A DNA stretch of 64,000 nucleotides, taken from NCBI RefSeq assembly GCF_003351225.1, contig NZ_QQSY01000003.1:186001-250000 (forward strand), written 5' to 3'. Below, in pieces: positions 59,541 through 64,000 of the stretch (the first letter of the stretch is position 1; every line of letters begins with the position of its first letter). The notes under the pieces were generated by a model that was not told where the DNA came from, made no database searches, and saw only the letters and a list, made by a program, of their open reading frames with translations. Origin of the DNA: Dyella solisilvae. Its GTDB lineage: Bacteria > Pseudomonadota > Gammaproteobacteria > Xanthomonadales > Rhodanobacteraceae. Made by a program: the position numbers and the translations under genes.

Positions 59541-59795
59541 CTATGAGCGCCAGAGCGTCGTGCCGCAGGTCCGACAAATATGTGTGCGTCCCGAACGGCT
59601 CCCGCGCCTATCGATGAGGATATTGGAGGCGTTGCACTTGTAGCAGCTGGGCGCGCCGCTTCCATGCCTGGCGGTGGGGTGCATGGCCCGATATTGCTCG
59701 AGTGTGGGCAGCTGGCGAAGACGATAATAGGCGCCGGCGACAATGACGACGAGGACGGCGGCGACGCCGTACGCAATTAGCTCAATAGTCGACAT
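59541..59795 (-). CDS. Small membrane-anchored zinc-ribbon protein
   Basis: An 84-aa protein (GAGGGA six bases before ATG 59795). One N-terminal transmembrane helix (LIAYGVAAVLVVIVAGAYY) is followed by a linker and a C-terminal zinc ribbon (CYKC and CRTC, residues about 52-80). The frame upstream is not protein-like. It probably sits in the inner membrane with the ribbon in the cytoplasm. No known role. The terminator 21 bases downstream supports expression. Confidence 0.75.
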   Translation of the reverse strand: MSTIELIAYGVAAVLVVIVAGAYYRLRQLPTLEQYRAMHPTARHGSGAPSCYKCNASNILIDRRGSRSGRTHICRTCGTTLWRS

Positions 59796-59817
59796 GACGT
59801 TTCCCTCGCGCCACGGG

Positions 59818-60249
59818 CTATGGGTGAGCAGCCTTCTGGGCGGCTGCTCGGTATTCGAGCACCTGTCCGATGGCCAGGTTGACGTCAAAGTTCTTGATGG
59901 CTTCGTTGGCGGCGTCCGCCATGGCCTTGTTGGCGGTGTCCTGGCTCGGCGGGTTGTTATCCACGATCGTCTCGCTCTGTCCCTCGTCGCTGACGATGTT
60001 GTAGTCGGGGTCCATGATCCGGACGGATGCCCACCCGATGTTCTTGCCGCCCGAAATCACGGGCATGCCGGTCAAGGAGATGGCCAGGCGGTTCGCATTG
60101 ACTGCGGCGCACTGGGCCTCCGGCATGGAAAGCCCGCCATGAGCATTGACGATCGCCCTGACTGCTCCCGATGCAACAAAGACGACGTCGCAGGCGAGCG
60201 CCGGCGCCGCTGCCGCAAGCAGCGCCAGTCCAAATAGAACCCGTTTCAT
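59818..60249 (-). CDS. Secreted hypothetical protein
   Basis: A 143-aa protein with a clear signal peptide (MKRVLFGLALLAAAAPALA, then Cys) and AGGGGA before the ATG. The mature part (CDVVFVASGAVRAIVNAHGGLSMPEAQCAAVNANRLAISLTGM; VSDEGQSETIVDNNPPSQDTANKAMADAANEAIKNFDV) has two Cys that may pair. I do not recognise the family. It lies 22 bases upstream of the membrane zinc-ribbon gene and is likely co-transcribed. Confidence 0.72.
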   Translation of the reverse strand: MKRVLFGLALLAAAAPALACDVVFVASGAVRAIVNAHGGLSMPEAQCAAVNANRLAISLTGMPVISGGKNIGWASVRIMDPDYNIVSDEGQSETIVDNNPPSQDTANKAMADAANEAIKNFDVNLAIGQVLEYRAAAQKAAHP

Positions 60250-60615
60250 GTTTTCCCCTGTGAGTGTTCAAGACCAGGACTCAGCCCGGCCCTCCACGAA
60301 GGTACGACAAGCGCCGTGGTAGCGCTAGCGTGGCGAAGCCTTGGCGTCCACGCGTCATCTCACAGAAACAATGAATCTCATGGCGGGCACGGTGCAGCCG
60401 TGCGTTGGGGACAGCCGACGTCCATACGAAGGGGGCTTCACGAGGCTCGCTTCCTGTCCGAAGGGGGAGTCAGCTGGGGAGTGGCATTCGGAATCCCCAA
60501 AACGCCGCATCAGTGTTCGTCGAAGTGTGGGCAACCGGAACGTTGGCGGAGATGTGCAGGTTCGATGCCTGTGGCGCGCATTTCTCCAGCCGTGCCCGGT
60601 CGTCAGCGCTGTCGC
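60250..60615. other. Intergenic region between two secreted-protein genes
   Basis: About 365 bases. Open frames exist on the plus strand but have no ribosome site, domain or plausible composition. Nothing else seen. Confidence 0.45.
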
Positions 60616-60957
60616 TCAGTGCTTGGTCTTGTCCTGCTTATGACAAACGCCCCGGAAGCCAATGACGTTGGCGGTGGATTCGGCAACCATGGCGCCGCTG
60701 TCACGATCCACGCTGACGGTTGCGCCCGGATGTTCCATGTAGAAGTGGATCGCGTTGGGCGTGATCTTCGCTGGATATTTGTCCACGCGTTGGTTTGGCG
60801 GGTCCACCAGGAAAGTGAAGGATGCGTGGGCGCCGCTGCTGTATGCCGCGTCGCATACGAGCGTAAATGCCTCCTTGGAAGGCTGGGAGGAATCGGCGCC
60901 CGAGCAGCCAGCGCAGCCAAGCGCACACAGAAACGCCATCGTTCTGATGAGTCGCAT
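60616..60957 (-). CDS. Lipoprotein of unknown function
   Basis: A 113-aa protein with GGGAGGG just before ATG 60957. The lipobox is MAFLCALGCAGC, with acylation at Cys 18. The mature domain (FTLVCDAAYSSGAHASFTFLVDPPNQRVDKYPAKITPNAIHFYMEH; GFRGVCHKQ) is beta-rich with a likely disulfide. No family recognised; probably anchored to the outer or inner membrane leaflet facing the periplasm. Confidence 0.72.
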   Translation of the reverse strand: MRLIRTMAFLCALGCAGCSGADSSQPSKEAFTLVCDAAYSSGAHASFTFLVDPPNQRVDKYPAKITPNAIHFYMEHPGATVSVDRDSGAMVAESTANVIGFRGVCHKQDKTKH

Positions 60958-61199
60958 ACGCCCTCCCGGTTCGCACCGGACAGAGAATAGCCTTTCCTTC
61001 GATCCCAATGCGAACTCGCCGTAGGTTATGGCCGGTACGACCGAGGTGGATCTATGGCCGAGGCCGAAGTGCAGCGAGGAAGGGCGCGGCCGAGGATTGG
61101 CGCGCCATTGGCTCCCGATCTGGAGCAGGCATGCTGCCGACTTGAAGCAGACATGTTCCTCGCTGATTATTTGCGCCCGTTTCGAATGATGAAGGTCTG

Positions 61200-61556
61200 A
61201 TGAAAATTCGCGTGGTTCGCGTGGCATCCCTCGCGCTGCTCTGCTCGGTAGGCACGATGGCCTGCTCGAATGCAAAACCCTCGATGGCTGACAGTTGGCC
61301 TCGCGATTCGTCGGGCGCCCTCGTCGGCGGAACAGCCATGGTGCTCGCCACGGTCCACCCGGACGGACAGGTCGCCAGCGCGACGATCGAGAAGAGCTCC
61401 GGCTACCGCCAACTGGATGCAGATGCGGTCGCCACGGTGAAAAAGTGGCGCTTTCAGCCCCTCTCCAAAAAGGACGCGGATCAAAAGATCCTGATTCCCG
61501 TGCGGCTTGACCCGAACCATGTTCCGGCAGTTGGAAGCAGTAGCCAGGCGGGATGA
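61200..61556 (+). CDS. TonB C-terminal-domain lipoprotein
   Basis: A 118-aa protein. A lipoprotein-like signal (ASLALLCSVGTMAC) is followed by a TonB_C domain: GTAMVLATVHPDGQVASATIEKSSGYRQLDADAVATVKKWRFQPLSKK is the characteristic strand-helix-strand with the conserved GYRQLDADAV and W-x-F-x-P. It lacks the membrane anchor helix and Pro-rich linker of true TonB. A standalone periplasmic TonB-like module is likely rather than an energy transducer. Confidence 0.85.
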   Translation: MKIRVVRVASLALLCSVGTMACSNAKPSMADSWPRDSSGALVGGTAMVLATVHPDGQVASATIEKSSGYRQLDADAVATVKKWRFQPLSKKDADQKILIPVRLDPNHVPAVGSSSQAG

Positions 61557-61746
61557 GTGCGTGCCGCTATCACCGCCGGTCTATCGACCATGGCGGACTT
61601 GCCAGAACGAATCCAGACGCAGCTTCGACGACGAATCCATGGACCATTGGGCCGTTAGGGGCTCAAATCCTGGCTTTCAGTGGAAACATCGAGCGTCGCC
61701 CATCAGCAGGGATCGACAACCGCCCGCTAAATGACCGCGCGAAGCT

Positions 61747-63153
61747 TCACGCCGCCGCGAGCAATGGCGCTTCGCTTGCCGCCACGGCCAATCCAGAGAC
61801 CACACCCAGCGAGGGATCACCATGCACCATGGGAATCTCCGGGAAGCATGCAGCGACCTTGGCTTTCACCTGCGGTGAGCGGGAAGTACCGCCGGTGAGG
61901 AAGACGCTGGCCGGCAGGGTGGGCAGATCGCCGCGCACAGTGGCGAGCGTGCGCTCCAGTTGCGTGAGAAAAGGCTCGATAGCCGTGTCCAGATCGTCGC
62001 GACTGGCGTCGACGGCGAGGCCGTGCTCGATGAAATCGAGTGGAGCGCGATAGGTCGCCGCGCCGCTCAGGTTGATCTTGGTGCGCTCGGCGGCCTGGTT
62101 GAGTCGCGTGGTGGCGCCAAGCTCCTGCAGCGCGCGCAGGCGGGGGCCGTAGGGGGCGGCGACCAGGCGATAGTTCTGTTTGCGGAATTCACGTTGCTTG
62201 GGCAGGTTGTGCACGCTGGCCGCTTCCACGAACTGATGCTGCGGCACGCGCACGATGTCCTTGCCCATCAGTGGCATGAAGCTGTGCAGGCTCACGCCCA
62301 CGTCGAGGTCCGTACCGCCTTTGGGCAGGCCCCAGTTGCGCGCAATGAGCGGGGACGCCGCACCACCAAGTTCCGCGTGGGTGACGTCGGTGGTGCCGCC
62401 GCCGATGTCGACGATCAGCGCATGCTGCCTGTCCGCCAGACTCTTGTGGTAGTGCATCGCGGCGGCGGCGGGTTCTTCCAGAAAGCGCACTTCGTCGAAG
62501 CCCGCCGTGGCGGCGGCTTCGCGCAGTATCTCGATGGCCTGTTCCGACCCGGCCGCGCCCATCGAGCTGCGAAACTCCACGGGACGGCCGATCACCGCGC
62601 CGCGCACCGGTTCACCGAATTGCCGGCTCGCGGTAAGGCGGATGTGTTCGAGGATGTGCGTGGCGATGTGCACGATGACCTTGCGCACCTGCGGATCCAG
62701 TCGATACCCGAACATCGACTTGGGCGATTCGATCAGGTTGCCGCCACCGCTCTCCAGATACCCCTCCACTGCTTCTTCGCCAAACAAAGCATGCTGGAAG
62801 CTGGCGACGGACGTGGTGGCGGCGCGCGCCTGTTCTTCCATCCATTGACGACGCACGACGCGCAGCGCATCGCGGCGCAGTTCGTCATCCGTGCGCGTCA
62901 CGGGCGCCTGGCCACGGGCAGCAGCGGCGGCCGCCTGCTGGCGCAGGTCATTACGGGCCGAACGGATATGCGTCTCCACTTGCGCTTCGAGTTCGGGCGT
63001 CAGCTCGAAATCGTTCGGATCGGGCACGAGTTCCGGGAAGTACACCGCGGTACGGAACTGCTCCGCATCGCCAAAGCGGACCAAGGTGAGTTCGCCGTCC
63101 CTGATGGCGGCAGCGGCCGAATAGCTGGTGCCGAAGTCGATGCCGATGTACAT
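61747..63153 (-). CDS. Hsp70-family protein (YegD-like)
   Basis: A 468-aa protein from ATG 63153 (the frame has 11 earlier codons without a ribosome site). Actin-like ATPase motifs are present: phosphate 1 YIGIDFGTSYSA (residues 2-13), connect/phosphate 2 ALIVDIGGGTTDVTHAEL and adenosine LPASVFLTGGTSRSPQV. It ends soon after the ATPase domain, without a DnaK substrate-binding domain. This is the size and layout of E. coli YegD. The role of the family is unclear. Confidence 0.88.
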   Translation of the reverse strand: MYIGIDFGTSYSAAAAIRDGELTLVRFGDAEQFRTAVYFPELVPDPNDFELTPELEAQVETHIRSARNDLRQQAAAAAARGQAPVTRTDDELRRDALRVVRRQWMEEQARAATTSVASFQHALFGEEAVEGYLESGGGNLIESPKSMFGYRLDPQVRKVIVHIATHILEHIRLTASRQFGEPVRGAVIGRPVEFRSSMGAAGSEQAIEILREAAATAGFDEVRFLEEPAAAAMHYHKSLADRQHALIVDIGGGTTDVTHAELGGAASPLIARNWGLPKGGTDLDVGVSLHSFMPLMGKDIVRVPQHQFVEAASVHNLPKQREFRKQNYRLVAAPYGPRLRALQELGATTRLNQAAERTKINLSGAATYRAPLDFIEHGLAVDASRDDLDTAIEPFLTQLERTLATVRGDLPTLPASVFLTGGTSRSPQVKAKVAACFPEIPMVHGDPSLGVVSGLAVAASEAPLLAAA

Positions 63154-63321
63154 AAGGACGCCTGGCGAGAAAAGAATAATCTTCAATTATCTCAGGTTCT
63201 TGCGTTGCGTGGCAATGAATGCTGCGTCCGTCGGGCTTGAGTGGACTGGTTCGGTCAAAGCAGGCTATATCGGTCCCTGAGATTTGTCTCGCGCCTGCCA
63301 GATACAGCATCGAGGGGTTCC

Positions 63322-64000
63322 ATGTACGACCGTCTAAAGGAAGATCTCGCTTCGTTCGACGAAATTCTTGATCAAGCACGCGCCATGGCGGGCAACTACC
63401 TGGCATCGCTGGATGAGCGCCCGGCGGCGGCGAACCTTCCGCCGAGCCTGCCGACATGTCCCGCCTTGCCGGAACAAGGGGAGGGCGCCCAGGCAGCCTT
63501 GCGACGGTTTGAGGAGAATTACTCGGCGTTGCTCTCCGGCAGCCCGGGGCCGCGCTACTTCGGCTTCGTGACGGGCGGTGGCACGCCGGCCTCGGTGGCG
63601 GCCGACTGGCTGGTGAGCGTTTATGACCAGAACGCGCAGAAGAACGGTGATACGTGCGCATCTGCGGTTGAGCTGCAGGCGCTGGACATGCTCAAGCAGC
63701 TGCTTGGCTGGCCCTCGTCATGGACGGGTGTTTGCGTCACCGGCGCGACCATGGCGAACTACGTGGGCATGGCCTTGGCGCGGCAATGGGTCGGGCATCA
63801 ATTCGGCGTGGACGTGGCAACGAATGGTTTGCATGGCTTGCCGCGGACGCCAGTGTTCTCCGCCAGCGCGCACTCAAGCACGCTGAAGGCGCTGAGCATG
63901 GCGGGCATGGGGCGAAATGCGATTCAAGCGATGCCGCAGCTGCGCGGCCGTGAGGCTTGCGACGTGGCGGCGTTGGAGCAGGCACTGCGTGAACGTGGCG
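63322..64000 (+). CDS. PLP-dependent decarboxylase/aminotransferase, group II (3' end outside window)
   Basis: The frame is open from ATG 63322 (GAGGGG before it) to the right edge, giving 226 residues. The fold-type I N-terminal domain shows GSPGPRYFGFVTGGGTPASVAADWLVSVYDQN, the VTGATMANYVGMALARQW phosphate-binding turn and VFSASAHSSTLKALSMAGMG. These match pyridoxal decarboxylases of the aromatic-amino-acid/glutamate type (group II). The Schiff-base lysine lies outside the window. The substrate is unknown. It is divergent from the YegD-like gene. Confidence 0.88.
   Translation, partial: MYDRLKEDLASFDEILDQARAMAGNYLASLDERPAAANLPPSLPTCPALPEQGEGAQAALRRFEENYSALLSGSPGPRYFGFVTGGGTPASVAADWLVSVYDQNAQKNGDTCASAVELQALDMLKQLLGWPSSWTGVCVTGATMANYVGMALARQWVGHQFGVDVATNGLHGLPRTPVFSASAHSSTLKALSMAGMGRNAIQAMPQLRGREACDVAALEQALRERG

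Noticed and set aside
60316-60990. 224-codon plus-strand frame
   Set aside because: It lies opposite the lipoprotein gene and its extension has no protein-like features.
61960-63240. 426-codon plus-strand frame opposite the YegD-like gene
   Set aside because: Antisense shadow without motifs; the Hsp70-type motifs are on the minus strand.

Overview
The window is high-GC, densely coded chromosomal DNA from a gammaproteobacterium. The gene families (S53 pseudomonalisin-type protease, ESPR-headed YadA-like adhesin, FixL/FixJ-like pair, DUF899, DUF1428, TSUP, GH30) suggest a Xanthomonadales/Rhodanobacteraceae member such as Dyella, Luteibacter or Rhodanobacter. That placement is inferred from gene content; no rRNA or tRNA gene is present to test it.

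Layout. (1) 1-10.6 kb is a specialised-metabolite or surface-glycan locus. It holds an amidohydrolase tail, a methyltransferase, two cobalamin-type radical SAM enzymes, two GT4-type glycosyltransferases, an NTP_transf_5 protein, an HPr-kinase-like P-loop protein and an ABC exporter. The set resembles RiPP/lasso-type or exopolysaccharide loci, but no precursor peptide is visible. (2) 10.6-18.3 kb is a housekeeping/stress block: Mut7-C protein, two DUF899 thioredoxin-fold proteins with a small CPAC protein and an ArsR-type repressor, a hydrolase, a large Orn/Lys/Arg decarboxylase and a porin. (3) 18.3-34.5 kb is rich in signalling genes: a multi-PAS kinase convergent with a FixJ-like regulator, two NarL-type regulators, and a SpoIIE-type phosphatase/ATPase with a STAS partner. 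Among them lie secreted proteins, a ClsC-like phospholipase D and a GH30 hydrolase. (4) 34.5-42 kb is a mosaic of small accessory genes (carbonic anhydrase, HIT, TSUP, DUF1428, secreted proteins). About ten copies of a degenerate palindromic repeat lie mostly between them. (5) 42-48 kb holds a MASE1-PAS-GGDEF cyclase and a kinase/OmpR-type regulator pair. (6) 48.6-55.1 kb holds a secreted S53 protease and a 1340-aa trimeric autotransporter, both behind hairpin-rich leaders. (7) 55.5-64 kb carries an arsR-arsC-aquaporin operon, a retropepsin/PDZ protease, small secreted or lipid-anchored proteins, a YegD-like Hsp70 and the start of a PLP decarboxylase.

The most novel signal is a family of four paralogous proteins of exactly 124 aa (22.3, 34.1, 38.4 and 44.5 kb, all minus strand). 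They share a conserved upstream element, and three of the four adjoin signalling genes. Two sit beside related NarL-type regulators, one of which has Glu at the phosphoacceptor position.
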